64,000 bases of DNA from contig NMRA01000261.1 in assembly GCA_002633005.1 (NCBI GenBank), positions 436,001 through 500,000 on the forward strand, given 5' to 3'. A model generated the notes under the pieces. That model saw only the letters and a program-made list of their open reading frames with translations. It had not been told where the DNA came from and ran no database searches. Below are positions 34,441 through 47,326 of this stretch, one piece after another (position 1 is the first letter of the stretch; every line of letters starts with the position of its first letter). The stretch is from Phoronis australis. Taxonomy: Eukaryota > Phoronida > Phoronidae. Both the position numbers and the translations under genes were made by a program.

Positions 34441-34790
34441 ATACAAAGGCAGAAAAATCGGCAAACGTCATTTGGTTAGATCAAACGAAAATAGATATGG
34501 CCTTGAACTGTGGCAACATGCACGCGCAAATGACGTGTATTGAGAGTCAGTGAATTAGCTGGGCAACGACCGTAATTGCGAGAATTGTGATACCTTGGTG
34601 TAGGTGTGTACTCACCGAGTGCTTCATATTTTAAGTTTATTTTAAAATTATCGTGACGTCAGAAAATCAATGACATAAAAAGGCTTGACGATTTTCTTTT
34701 ACGGTGCCGCAGATCTCATCAAGAGGCCTACGTTATCGTGACCACTGAGTCACACGCAGCACGTCACCAAACCCGGATTCTGAAATCACG

Positions 34791-34807
34791 TTTTTTTTTT
34801 TTTTTTT
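34791..34807. repeat. T17 homopolymer
   Basis: Seventeen consecutive T. It could be the poly(A) end of a minus-strand retrotransposed copy, but no such copy is recognised next to it. Confidence 0.9.
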
Positions 34808-36755
34808 AACAACGTTCGGGTGAATGCAAACCCTCAAGACATCGCAGATCCTTTCATCTCACTATTGCACAAAAATGTGTTTTCGAATGTTAAAGTATTC
34901 ACTGACTTTCAGTGCACGTCATTTGCGCGGACCTTAGTGTGCTGATACGCAACTTGCGATCCCATTGATATAATGATGCTTGTCGATTGTTTTGCATGAA
35001 ATCGTCAATCGTATGACTGCAAAACATGATATATTTGATTGTTCCTCTGTCTGTTCCGATCATCTCTTAGAAGCTTATCTCAAAATTTCTCCACAATGTT
35101 TCAGCAAAAATGCCTGCTCACTGATGAAAGGAATGATCGACATCCAATCAAAAGTCCACCAGCTCATATCATCATATAATAAGACAATTATTGACTTAAA
35201 AACTCGGTCAATATTTTGGTTTTCAGACCCAAAAAGCGATTCGGTCATTATCACATTTTTGAGTCCTGAAAACCAACATTGTGACCTCGGTGAAATTAAA
35301 AAATTTCATCAACCTCATTTTCGGAATCGGGTCCGCATATCGGAATACTGACCGCTGGTAAGTTTAAAACTCATACTCTGTCCAAATCACGATGCCTGTC
35401 TCACAAAACACCGCTAACAGTATTCAAAGTACACACTGAGTTCAGCCAACCATTTTCTCATGCTCAGACTAATTTTGACCAAGTCTGTTACACCGTGTTT
35501 AGGCGGTCTTGTGTTTTTGGTGCGCAAGCCACGGTTCGCGAGTGCGGTATCTACCTGTTGGCGGTCGGTGAGCCCAGTTTGCTGAGTTGGTGAATTTTAG
35601 TCACTATGTCCGTGAGAGATGTGGAACTTATGAGTTCACGAGTGCGAGTGCAACAGCCATGTTGTTTCCACGCCTTGACCCAGTTCTGCAGAGGCGTGTT
35701 CCATGATACCACCTGGTGGCGCCATGAGAAAATCAGGGTAGCCATGGGTTCGAAAGCCGTGCCATGGAGAGAGAAATCTTTGCGAAATTCACGTCCTCTC
35801 GGCATATCTCGAGGAATCTCCCTTTTTAGAGACTAAGGTAGGCAATTAGCGTTACTGAACTCGTAAGTTCTCACAAAAAGTCACGCAGGCCGGGTGACAG
35901 GTCCACGAGTCACCAGTTTACGGTCTGGAACTCAGTGCCAAACAACGTCATCAATGGTAATCGACGACATTTGGTGACTCGGATCCGCTCTAAAATAGTT
36001 CAACAAAAGCAGAAACTTACAAGTGAAGGGAAGCACATTAATTAAATCAGGTGAACCATGTCATCAAAAGCAGAATTGTTGGCATTGCATGCTTTTGATG
36101 TCCGATATCGTATGATAATGACACGATTTCGTCAGAAAATACTGTGGAGATAAGTTAACCGGACATCAGTAAAATAATACACGGCAGGTGATAAAATCCT
36201 GTGGTCTCGTGTGTGACGTCATCAAGTGCACACGGAAGACGAATGAAAAAGTAAGCACTAGCTTACAGTCTCGGTGAATTTTTGAGTTCTGCAATCACGA
36301 TAATGTTTTGTAATGTGTGATTTTTAAAATTTTCATGCTAATGAATATCAATGGGGAAAGATAATGGGTTCAGTTGACAAGATGAGCACACGTTGTGGTC
36401 ACGTGACGTCACCGTTGACCCCAGCTTGTTCAATCGGACGGCAAACGAACGAGTTGGGCGGTTGACCAGCGTAGCCAGTATCTTACACGATAGATTAACT
36501 CCATTCTGAGATTTAGGTTTGGAGGGACAGCTCTCTTTTGTTCAATAATTGCTCTAATCAGATAAGATCGTATCAGCAACCTGACTTGACTGTGGTAAGC
36601 CTACTAAAAATAAAAGATAAGTTCTAAACTGTTTGAACACAAATCGATAACAATTTTGAATTCCGCTTCAAATGCCTACCATGTTTAGTTTTTAAATGAC
36701 CAAAATCGCCCAACTACAACCACAGTTTAGACAATCTATTCTTTCCGAACGCATA
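34808..36755. other. Intergenic, no gene recognised
   Basis: Contains unassigned open frames at 34980-35351 and, on both strands, at 35551-35836. A near-palindromic CCACCTGGTGGCGCC is at 35709-35723. The block at 35895-35945 (GTCCACGAGT ... AACTCAGTGCCAAACAAC) is similar to 55060-55095, suggesting a dispersed repeat. Confidence 0.4.
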
Positions 36756-36763
36756 CCAATGCA

Positions 36764-37365
36764 TCTCGCAGGTTCCCTGCGTATCTGCTAGGGGGTAGAG
36801 AACGCGCAGGTATCCTTTGATTTTACACGGGAATTTTTTTACATCGGTGTTCCTGATTGGCTGGTTGAACTCTCAACCAGTAGCGCATTACAAAAACAAA
36901 CTGGCATGACTGATGGAGGAAGTGTAAATGTAGGTGCAGTCAGTTGTGGTCTGCTGTTGTACAGACAAATTGGTGCTTAATACATGTTCAAGAAATGTGA
37001 ATCCGAAAGTTGTGGTTGTGCCTTTTCGGAGAGCATTTTGCTACCGTCGCTGACTTTTGTTTTGTTGCTGTCCTGTATTCACACAATGATGAATTACACA
37101 CCGGTTAAATCGGCCAGACGTTTGTGCATAGATGTATGTGCTTCAAGCACTTTCCTATCAGCACATTACTGCAGAAACGAAATATTTGCTGTCACGCCAC
37201 TTGCATGACAAATCTAATCGTTCACAGGCCGCTATTTTCTTTCTTTGTTGTAAAGCTAACTAATTACTGCCGAGGTTACATCAACCAGTGATAAAGCGCG
37301 TGCTACTGAATACTACCTGCGTGTTCGCTACCCGGCCCTAGCGGACACGCAGGAAACCAGCGAGA
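36764..37365. mobile_element. 602-bp TIR element with 8-bp target duplication, copy B (intact)
   Basis: Exact 8-bp duplication CCAATGCA at 36756-36763 and 37366-37373. The imperfect terminal inverted repeats of about 45 bases start TCTCGCAGGTTCCCTGCG and, on the other strand, TCTCGCTGGTTTCCTGCG. No transposase: the single 74-codon frame inside is unrecognised. An 8-bp duplication fits hAT, Merlin or P superfamilies. It is a non-autonomous (MITE-type) element sharing its interior with 28495-29066. Confidence 0.92.
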
Positions 37366-37373
37366 CCAATGCA

Positions 37374-39930
37374 TTTGCTTTGAGTGTGTTCGCGCGCCGT
37401 CGGTAATAAGGTTCAACCGCTATACTTTTCATAACGTTTACATCCATTATGCAGATGACGTCATTCTTATGTTTGATCCAATACATTGTTTTTAGCATTA
37501 AACATGCCACTTTAATATTGCGCCGGATGCGTTGGTTTTATTTAGTTAGGCGCATTACCATCATGGTCAAATTGATTACACAGATAAGGTCACGTGGTTC
37601 CTGTATTCTACCACGGGAAGTTAAAATTCAAGTTGGCTACCAGACACTTTGGACACCTTTCATCAGATTTCTGTAACCTGGACTGTTTTGACATTCTGAA
37701 TGCACTGTCTGTCAATTCATAGTAATCGCATGCGAATGGCGGGTTTGGGATGAAAAGATCCGAAGTAATGTATTTTGCTCGTTTTTTTAAGTAAAGCTTG
37801 CACTGACGATAGTCGTAAACTAGGATGTGAAATTCACTTCGGACTCATTTTGTTGGGCGTTGAAGTCTTTGGCCCAGCATGTTAATTGTCTATACTTTTT
37901 TAGTTTTTGTACATCCCGTTGAACAGAGAGGTTGAGCCGCACCTCTTTTTTAAGCCCCAAACCAACAAAATTGCTGTCTGCTGAAAGTCGAATGTAAGTT
38001 CCTGAACCTTATCCGACACTCGCGGTTGAACCGGTCTCGCCACCTGGTGACTGCACCCTACATGTAGTTACTTAGCGGTGCCAAAATATCGGCCAGCCCC
38101 AGATCACATTTGCCGGCTCACTGCATAGAGCAAAATTTGCTGAAATAAAGAAATTACAGTTCATCAATTCCGTGGTGGTCAATATTAAATTATGAAGAAT
38201 ACCTACTACTTAAAACTCCACTCAACGAATACCCTTCCTGTAAACATGATATACTCAACTCGGTGTATTTTTTCTAAATTGTGTCTTAATCAAACTGATT
38301 ACACTAGTCGCTTACACACCCTTAATACAATTACATATATTACGACCAGTTCAACTCATTAACTAATTAGCAGGGTTTTTGTTTTTTCTATTTTTTGTTT
38401 TTCACCAGTTACATTTAGATTCGAATATTTTTTGATGTTTTATCCACATTCATTTGTAACACTGACCTTAAAAGATTTTAACTACAGAACAGCTTCATAG
38501 TAATACTGTTTTTGTTCATGCGTGTTTATTGGTATTCATTTTGTATGCAACCTGTAAAAGTAACGATTCGCTTTTTGATTAATTTTTCAAAAACATCACA
38601 TTGTCTTATTTTGTAGCGTTGCAGATCTCACACTTGCACAATCTTCTGTTACCAGTTTAAGTTCTCTATGAAACAATTGCGAAAGAGAGCGAAATCCACT
38701 ATTTGTTTGCTGAGTGAGTTTTAGGTAGCACAGTGCAGTAAATATTTAATATCGGTAATTAATTTACCGCCTTCTAAGCATGCGACAAAATAATTGGTAT
38801 CAGGATGCGATTGGTTAAGTAAACACGGCCCTAAGGATGCGACAAACGCCATAAGACCCAGCGGAAGTATATAATTGACTTCATATTTTATACTCCCAAA
38901 ATAAGCCATATTTTCCAGTACTACGACGTGTTGACTCAATTCTTCACATCTGAACTCATATGACAGGGGATAGCGGAGACACCGGTCTTACACAGTTGTG
39001 AGGTTTTATTGAAACCAACCTTTGGCACACGTAGCTTGATAACTGTTAACCGCGGGCTAGTTTAACAAAAAATCAAATATCTGAGGAATTTTAAGGTTCG
39101 CTATCCAAAATACTGCACATCAATCTATGTTCCGGCCTACACGTGTCGAAGATATGAATTATTAGTTGATACACTGTACGAGAAGACATCAAAGCTACTT
39201 TAGTTATAGTGGAAACAGACCACAAGGGAATAGTTTGGTTACGAAATATCCGGAAGTACAGACAATGGTAATTGTGGTCTATTTTTGTTTGACAGGCAAT
39301 CAAACATGTTTACAGCGCAGATAGGAATTCCAAACACATCATTAGAATTTTACAGCTTTTGTTGTTTCTCATAAAACTAACTGATTTGCGTTTTTCTCGT
39401 GATCAGGATTACTAGATCAGCAGTTTGATTCGTGACCAGCTACTCTTTTTATTGGATATTGGCATCTTCTGAATTATTCGTCCTCCCACCAAAACAACCA
39501 GCCAGCAGAATATCAACTGTTATTCAAACATTACAAAACATTTAAATGGTACAGTTACTTCGTGTGCATCAATACATTATAACCTAGGAGACATGGCCAG
39601 TTTACCTACGTCACAATTTATCTGAAAAAAGGTTGGTTGAAACATTTATGATTATTAACCAAACTACGGTGAGATAAATCGAGATGTGTGCATTTAATCA
39701 TAAAAAAATGTAACCAAAACATACGATTAAGTCGGAAAGGGCGCATATGACTGCAACGGTGTTTTGCGGAGGTGAGTGGGTAAAATACTAGTAAACACCC
39801 AGTCTGGTGGGATACACTCGCAGTAAGAATTAATGGAACTTCCGGTGAACACAATAACTAGATTGATTTCCGTTTACTAAAATTGGAGCACCGTTTATGC
39901 TTATACTATATTTATAATGTCCCTGCTCAA
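37374..39930. other. Intergenic, no gene recognised
   Basis: Only short frames. The segment 38033-38049 holds the minus-strand sequence CACCAGGTGGCGAGACC that recurs at 55040-55056. Confidence 0.4.
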
Positions 39931-39934
39931 AGGC

Positions 39935-40275
39935 CCATTAGTGGGCCCTACTCACAGTCAAGCTAATACTGACTCTTCCAACATTTCCATGACTGAAATT
40001 TCTGAATACACACACCCTTAGGGCTTAAATCAATTGCCTCTTAATTGGAATGGATGATACTTGAAGTCACCATTGTTTTGTGTACACCAAATGTCAAAGG
40101 TCACATTTTCCAAGTAAGGGAAATGTGCTACGTCTATGTCATGTCTTACCAAACAAGACAGCGTGCTTTGCCTTGTGGGAGTAAAACCGAATAAGTGATC
40201 AACAGTTGACAGATCGTTTTTTGAAATTTGAAACTAAAAGAAAAATGCTTTGGCATCAACAGACATTCATTTTTT
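39935..40275 (+). repeat. Dispersed repeat, arm 1 (inverted relative to 43200-43430)
   Basis: CAAAGGTCACATTTTCC, GGGAAATGTGCTACG, CAGTTGACAGA and TTGAAATTTGAAACTAAAAG appear here in order. They return as reverse complements, in reverse order, at 43200-43430. Likely two copies of one mobile element; ends not resolved. Confidence 0.7.
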
Positions 40276-40279
40276 TACG

Positions 40280-41865
40280 AACGAAGTGTAAAAATACATG
40301 ATAAACAGGTTGAACGACACCGTCATTTTTAAATCAGCACGCATGTCTGTTGACGCCGAAGCTATCTTTGAATTTTGGACGTAGTATCAAACAATACGGC
40401 AAAACTACGCAGCATACGCAGAGCATTTGACCACAACCGACGTTCTTTTCGATCCTTCTTTCCGAGTCATTTGTTGCGTTTCATTGACGCCAGCTAATGA
40501 ATATTGGCCCTATTTGTAGACGTGGTGGAGTCGCGTTTTCCCGTTCATCAGCTCTAACAGTTATCAAGTTTCTCGACAGTTTTGACATCAGTTTTAAGAC
40601 ATATCCAGCATGTTTGCTCAGTTTTTAAGATTGCGCGTTGAGTAATTGATATGCATAAGTGACATTTGGACACCATCAATCATTTGCACCAATCGCCTTG
40701 TGCACAAATTATGCTTATGATACAGAACGTATTCCATGTTTTAAAAGTTGTCCCCTCTAAGTCCGTGTCTCTAGTGGCGGATTAACTATAACCAATTTCC
40801 AAGGCAGAGCAACAGTTCAGACAATTGTTCCAGAGCGAGGGGGGACTGACCATGTGGGCAGTTTGGATTTTAGTATTGAATGACTGGTTGGTCACCTTCC
40901 ATAGAGAACCGACCCTTACCTTCAACCTTGAGAAATGGGTCCCTTTCAGCGCTGGACAGGATTTTGAGACATGGCTCAGACATTAAAATTGGCGAGCAGT
41001 ATCGTATGCAACTATGCGGACAACTTTTGGTTTTGGGTAAGTTCCGACACACTGTTTCACAAAGCAAGGATCGCTTCAAGATTTCGCAAAACTCGCTTCT
41101 AGATTTGTGAAAGATTCTTGTCTCGTTTGTTTCTGGCATTCAAGTCTATCTTGTTTTTTTTTTGAAAGCAGCGTCTTCTTCATAATATCTCTGTATTGGC
41201 AGATTTGAGTGTCAAAAATCTAGCAAAGACTTCCATTTGCAGAGCTGTTCTGCACGACTGCTCAAAGGCATTCAATTCTAATTCCTTAATTGCAACCTCA
41301 ATGTTCTTCCGAGGCTCTTGATCGACTCCCTGCTTAGGAGCAGTCTTCCTGGCCAAGAGTCCAAGAGATTGTTTCTGATCTCTTGCTCGTATCCTCCCGT
41401 ATATCAGTTACATTTTCCATTAATAAAGAATAGTTTGTACATGTGTGTACATGCATGAGGAAATAGAAGCGCGGGTTCCTTCACGTAAAAACCTTTTGGC
41501 ACTTTTAGAATCCAGTTCGTTATCTGCTATGTGCCAAGTGCAAAATCCACTTGACGACTGGTCTTTAACTCAGCGTGTGTGATTACCAGTCATGCTAAAA
41601 TTAATTGTAAAGAATGGAGTCATCTGTTTTATACATCACTTTATTATTCGTACAAGCACCTTTTGCTTGTTGGATAACAAAGTTGTTATGAGCTGTCCAA
41701 ACATCCTTTACGTGAAGACATTTTTGGGCTCAATAAGAACTGCAATTGTGTCGACGATGGCTGTAACTGATTTCGGGGAAACATATTTTGCTATTAAAAA
41801 ACATCTCTGTGTAAGGAGAATACCGCAGCCAATCTTGTTTTACTGACATTTATAAACTTTACTCC
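40280..41865. other. Intergenic, no gene recognised
   Basis: Overlapping short frames on both strands around 40870-41139 and a frame at 41592-41846; none is recognisable. Confidence 0.4.
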
Positions 41866-41868
41866 TGG

Positions 41869-41905
41869 GACTGCTGCTGCTACTGCTGCTGCTGCTGCTG
41901 CTATT
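41869..41905. repeat. (CTG)n microsatellite
   Basis: About eleven CTG triplets with one CTA interruption. Confidence 0.95.
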
Positions 41906-42414
41906 GAAGTGGTTAATGACTGACCTACAACGCGTATATGAAGCGCCAAAAGGTTCTTAAAGGGACGGAGAGAAAATCTTTTTCTGAGGTCAGAACCAGA
42001 GCGTCGGGAATCGAACATGAAACCATCAAGTCGCTGGTGCTCTGCTGGTGCCCTGTGTGGTTCCCAATAAATTGTGCAATTTTATACGCGTAAACGGCTG
42101 TAAAGTCATTGGCCTTGATTAGAGCGAATGCCCCGCAGACTCAAGCGAGAATCGGCGAGTTGTTATAAAATCACAAAATAACGTCAATTTTTATTGTTCT
42201 ACAGATTTACTGAAACTAAAAAATTCAGAGTCCGTCACATTCAACAACAATCTCCCTAATGCATTTTCAGCATATTTTAAGTTTCCCAACGACAACGTAT
42301 TCGAACTAGTACGCATCTACTGCCACAGATACACAGACCTATTTTGGACATGAGACTATCTCTGCCCGCCCTAATACCCGACCTTCCTGGAGCCCTTAGG
42401 TTGGTAATCCTCAC

Positions 42415-42730
42415 CAGCCTTATCCACCACTGCTTACCCTAGACACAGGCCCACACTTTACCCATCGATTTCGATATATGATATAGGCACACGCCTTACC
42501 CCCGACTTAGGAATACGCCTTGTTCTGGACATAAGGCGGATGACTTTTTGTCTTTATAGACACACGCCTTACTCTCAACTTAAGCGCACATCTTGGCCGA
42601 CGTGCACGCCTCGCTATCGACGCAGCCACGCATTGCTCTCAACATCCATATAGGTACACGCCTTGTCTTTGACATAGGCGCAAGTCGAAATTGGCACACG
42701 CCTGCTTCCAACATAAGCAAACTCATTACC
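42415..42730. repeat. Degenerate satellite with ACACGCCTTAC units
   Basis: Around ten irregular units of about 30-35 bases sharing CACACGCCTTACCCCCGACT / CATAGGCGCA-like cores. Strongly diverged, no frame conserved. Confidence 0.75.
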
Positions 42731-42789
42731 CTCAAAATTGGCGGCGCTTATAACCCTTGTGCCTGATTAACAATGAACCTGGTGTACTT

Positions 42790-43760
42790 CCATACATGTA
42801 AAAGGGGTATACGGCACGTCTCGCTCAGATGGGTAACCTTTTTCACGACCAGATTCCCTACGAAAGGGTAACTTTTCCGACAAAATAACCTACGAAAGGG
42901 TTCAGTTTGGAAGTTCCAAACAAATTTCGCACTGCACAAACCTACAGATGGGTATTTGTTGTTATCTCTATTGGTTGCAAATGTATACTCATCATGGCAC
43001 CACGTCATGTACTGTTCTAGAATGAATAGGTTAAAAATTCAGCTGTACCAGAACACCCAGATAAAGGTTAAGTTTATGGAATTAACGTTTTAAAGAGGCC
43101 TGGAACTCAATAAACGGACTAAATTGCAATATTGAAAGTTATTCCCAGCCACTGAAACAGAATTGAACCTACTCACCAGGATTTTTAGGGTTTGTTCGTA
43201 AAGTTTTTTAGTTTCTGTTGATATCAAAGCATTTTCTTTTAGTTTCAAATTTCAAAAAAAAAACGTTCTGTCAACTGCTCGCCACTTCGTCAATTTTTCT
43301 CCCACGAGGCAAAGAACGTCTCCTTATTTGGTATGGCAAAACATAAACGCAGCACATTTACCTGATATGGAAAATGTGACCTTTGACCTCAAGCGACTTC
43401 AAGCAACTGACTGTGAGCACATTCGTGGGAGGGAGATTAGAAACTCTGTGGTAACCACATAACTTTGCTTCACTCTTATTTCAAAAATCGTGAATTTTGT
43501 GATTTTTTTCTGGAAATTTTCTTACTGGGGAAAGTGAATTACTCTGTACTAAACGTTGTGACATGGTGTTTTCGTCAGGAATTGTATAAAAGATATTTTT
43601 GACCAACTTTGGAGTTCCATGCGATGATTCAGGAACCAAAACCCTACGAAAGGGTAACACTTTCGTGGAAGCTACCCGCACATGGTACCCCTTCGACTCC
43701 ATTTTCTAAATGGATGGCTATCCTGATTTTTTTACACCCTGTCAATAATATAATCGATTA
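42790..43760. repeat. Dispersed CTACGAAAGGGTAAC repeat, copy 1, split by an insertion
   Basis: 42790-43030 and about 43605-43760 correspond in order to the continuous copy at 50290-50730. They share CACGACCAGATTCCCTACG (50 kb: CGCGACCAGTTTCCCTAC), TCATGGCACCACGTC (50 kb: TTATGGCACTTCGTC), and the final TAAATGGATGGCTATCCTGA (50 kb: AAATGAGTGAGTATCCTAA). The roughly 570 bases between the halves include the inverted repeat at 43200-43430 and are a later insertion. Confidence 0.7.
43200..43430 (-). repeat. Dispersed repeat, arm 2 (inverted relative to 39935-40275)
   Basis: Contains TTTTAGTTTCAAATTTCAAA, GTCAACTGCTCG and GGAAAATGTGACCTTTGAC, the reverse complement of the 40-kb copy. It lies inside the insertion that splits the CTACGAAAGGG repeat. 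Confidence 0.7.
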
Positions 43761-43931
43761 CTCCCGTCGCATTGAACGAGTTCATTCTTAATCCGACAAT
43801 GTGTAAGTTATCAGTCGAGCTTAAACATGCTTTACACCAACAGGGATATCAGTTAAAATAACTATCATTGTTTTGGTTCATGTCATGGAGGCGAATTCTT
43901 TGTTTCGGTTCATTAACAGCACGGATGTCGA

Positions 43932-44260
43932 CAGCTTCGTCCCCAAACCCCTAGATGGCGGTGATTAGTTTAGACATTAAAGTTTGGTTATGGTAAGTAC
44001 CTTCTACGCAATGACTGGCCGCTGTCTTGACGCCATTAAAACAAAGACAGATTTTAATTATTTTCACAGGCGTTGTTGCTGAGATTTATGATGCAGAAGG
44101 CATTGTTTTGGTTATTGTTTGAAATAAAGGTTATTGACGTACTTATTTTCAATTCTTTTTTATTAATAGTATCACTGAAATTAAGCTGTTTTCGAATCGA
44201 AATACAATTTTGCAATGATTTAGACCTAATTGTTGAAATTTACCATTAGTTTTCATTTAT
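43932..44260 (+). mobile_element. Truncated copy of the 410-bp element at 61556
   Basis: It begins CAGCTTCGTCCCCAAACC, like the terminus of the 61.5-kb element, and shares ACGCCATTAAAACAAAGACA, TTATTTTCACAG and TTATTGTTTGAAATAAAGGT in the same order. The right terminal repeat is not found. Confidence 0.75.
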
Positions 44261-45100
44261 AATACTGCAGACAATTTCAAAATTATAATACATCATTGTT
44301 ATTTAGCAAAGCATATATCGGACGTCAGAAAACTTCTTTCATAAATAATCTACGTCAAAATGCAAAATGCAAAATAGGTGTGGGTTATGAAGATTATGAA
44401 GACCCGTTAGAGAACAACAGTCAATCCAAATGTTTTGAACTGAAAACCACGCACACCTAAGTTGGACTATGAGCGCAGCTTTGCATACCCGGGGTGCATT
44501 TTGTAATAAAAGATTGGAGATGGGGATTTTGAAACTCGTGCAAGTGACGATTGAGTAAATATGTGAGCTCTTACGTGTGGTATTGGGAACTCAATGCGTA
44601 CGTTAAGACGCTTCATTTTCATTGAGTTTAGTTAAAAGTAACAACTTTAAACACAACTCAATTTGATCAAAACTTGATGCTCCACATGTGATCAATGTTT
44701 CCAAAAAACGAAACTTTAATAAAAAGACCTTTTTAGTTTGTTTTTTGAATCTCTGATGGTGTATCAACGAAATTGGTGTTGCACTGAAGTTCACTTTGTA
44801 TGAATTCAAAATGAACTGCAATATACGAATGTTCCTTCATAGTAATGTATTTCAATTGCTCTGAACTGGTGAAAACAAAGAAAGATCCACACCGCAGGCG
44901 TACGACTTGTCTTCTACATTAATATAAATTAAATCGCTAGTCACGTCTCTAGAGTACTGGAGTCCAGAAAACGCTAGACAATTGTACCAGCACAATTATT
45001 CAACAAGCTTTTTATTTCATTAAATGAATGGACGCTACTTACAATAAACCGTCAGGAACTCTCTAACGCGATGTGACGGTCTAAATGTGTGACTATGATT
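44261..45100. other. Intergenic, no feature recognised
   Basis: AT-rich, with short frames only. Confidence 0.4.
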
Positions 45101-45105
45101 GCTGA

Positions 45106-45140
45106 TTGTCGTCATAGTCATCGTCATCATCATCACTAAC

Positions 45141-45178
<38 letters not shown>

Positions 45179-45248
45179 CCGTCACGATGACGATCATCGT
45201 CATCATCATTATCATAATCATCATCATCGTCGTCGCCATCATCGTCAC
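45106..45248. repeat. (CAT)n / (CGTCAT)n microsatellite
   Basis: Long run of CAT triplets interrupted by CGT and CACTAAC. It produces a spurious histidine-rich open frame on the plus strand. Confidence 0.97.
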
Positions 45249-45589
45249 TGTACCGTACTAAACCTGGCATGGCTGGAAAAAATGTGCAGTGTAACAAATA
45301 AAACGGTAAAAGGGCGCAGTCTCATAAGAATGACACGCCGAGCAATACCCTTGACTTCACTGTTAACCATCAAAGTTGAAGACGAGTCACAATGACACAG
45401 CTAACTACATGTGACGACCAAACGACACAGAACAGTTGAAGTTTTATGCACCTTGTCATATGACTGGATTAGTTAAGCCACGAACGTAGACGCCAAAGGT
45501 CTATGTAGCGATGGAATGCGCCCACGTAGGGCGAGTTGTACATCCTTGATGAAACTCTAACAGTTACCATACTAGCAATTTTTGAGATT

Positions 45590-45860
45590 TTAAAGCGGTT
45601 ATAAGCCCCGCCTTCTATCACAAAACAATTTTTTATTCATGCCACTTACTCTGATGAAATTGGTTTAAAAAATTTTGCAATCAAATTGAGGATGGTTTTA
45701 AGGCTTTGAAACAACTGATAGTTGATTATTGCACGAGATCAAGTTTATCACGGCTTTTCATTTGGTGTGCCGAGCAGACATTCATTGAATAACAAAGTGT
45801 CAGCTCTTTGCAAACACAGAAATTACTTCATCCGACTAAGAAACAAATTGAGATATTTTA
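45590..45860 (+). repeat. Possible third copy of the TKEQFEA-type dispersed coding relic
   Basis: GGTTATAAGCCCCGCCTTCT and AACTGATAGTTGATTATTGC (45713) parallel AACTGACAGTTGATTGCTGC at 49107. Further on, the frame HPTKKQIEIF (about 45828) is weakly like the TKEQFEA segment of the 49-kb and 52-kb copies. Confidence 0.45.
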
Positions 45861-46029
45861 ATAGCACTCAGTAGTCTAAACTCAAACTTCGCTTTATGGA
45901 CGAAATGCGAGTTTACAAGCGCCCAGTTAAGTGTTGTGGGTTACTTGACCTATTATGTAAGCGCACTTAGTCGTCAATACTTGGAACATCATACGCTGAA
46001 GAAAACGTCGCGTGAGATGTCATGCAAAG

Positions 46030-46230
46030 ACACTAAGATATTCCTATGGGATATATACACAAAATGTACCGAGAGTGGCGTAGATGAAGTAAACATCCCA
46101 CGAGACATTATTCCGCGTATCGACCTCTACCTTCGGTCTCGGTCGATACGCGGAATAATGTCGAGTGGGAAATTACTTCATCTACGCACATCGAGGTACG
46201 TTTTGTATTTATCCCATTCTCTTCGATTTT
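46030..46230. repeat. Long foldback (about 95-bp arms, 16-base loop)
   Basis: GAGACATTATTCCGCGTATC ending at 46122 is mirrored by GATACGCGGAATAATGTCGA from 46144. The best-matched arms are 46078-46124 and 46141-46187, with weaker pairing out to about 46030 and 46230 (ATGGGATATATACAC against GGGATAAATACAA). No target duplication was found. It may be a MITE or an expressed hairpin. Confidence 0.85.
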
Positions 46231-46794
46231 CCAAGTTTTTGCATTTTTTCTGCAGATTTTCTAAATACTTCACTCAGACTGTTCACGTAACGGATCACAT
46301 CCTACATGTATGTACTTGGGCATTTGGTTGCAAGTTTTCTCTTGTAAAAGTAACAGTTTTGAATGTAACGATTTATTACTTGAAAACTAACGATAACAAA
46401 GATGAAAACAACGGTAACTGTGCATTGAACTTGTAACATCTCCTGAAAATAGTTAAATAACAACAATATTGGATATTGTAGTTACCGAGGAATCGGCGCC
46501 TGAGTTGCAGACGATATAATATTTAGCAATTGAAAACTGAGGTAGCATTGTCATATAATTAACAGTCCTGTTCCAAATGTTACGATTGGGACCTGATTGC
46601 ATGCAGTGGTATTTACACTGCTGCAATTGTATTACTTTAAACTATTTTCGGAAAGTTTGATGATCGAACCGGCTAACGACGTCGAGTCGATATTGACCCA
46701 CCTTTTGAACTTTCCATGTCAGAGGTCACTGTTGAAGTAGTGCGGGAGGTGAATACGGAAAGCATGGCCGTATTGCATGCGACAGATTTAACGC

Positions 46795-47326
46795 GTATGA
46801 GATGAATTAGGGAAATCAGTCATCAGTGCTTGAAATATCATGCACGAAAGCAACCATACTTAGGACATCATACAGAGAAACTGGGTCATCAATGTGTGGT
46901 CACACGAAAACAATCGCTCTCGAGTATAATGCAAAAAAATCCTTCATTAATGAGAGGTCATATAAGCGAAGACAGTCATGCTTGAAATATCACACGCGAA
47001 AGTAACTATACTTGAGATATCACACAGATGAATTCGGTCATCAATGGAATGTCATAGGCACTGCAAGGGAATCTATAGTCATTAATCTATAAAAGTCGTA
47101 CACGATAAAGCAATTATTTGAGATATCATGCAAAGAAAGTAGGTCATCAATGTGATATCAAGGGAACTCTCTCTCTTTAATACCTGAAATATCATACGCG
47201 AAAGCATTCACACTTGAGACATCATATAAAAACAGTCATCAAGTGAGCACGGTGATCGATGGGGAATTACACAAAAACAGTCATCGATAGGGTATCACAC
47301 AAGTGAACTCAGTTATCATACCGTGA
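46795..47326. repeat. Decayed satellite of TCATCAATG / ATATCACAC units, left part
   Basis: Irregular units of about 30-35 bases built from CTTGAAATATCACACGCGAA, GGTCATCAATG and AGTCATC. It continues at 48512 after an inserted element. Confidence 0.8.

Noticed and set aside
45099-45395. Histidine-rich 98-codon frame
   Set aside because: Translation of the CAT microsatellite.
45936-46436. 166-codon plus-strand frame
   Set aside because: Passes through both arms of the foldback at 46030-46230, has no recognisable domain and no splice support.
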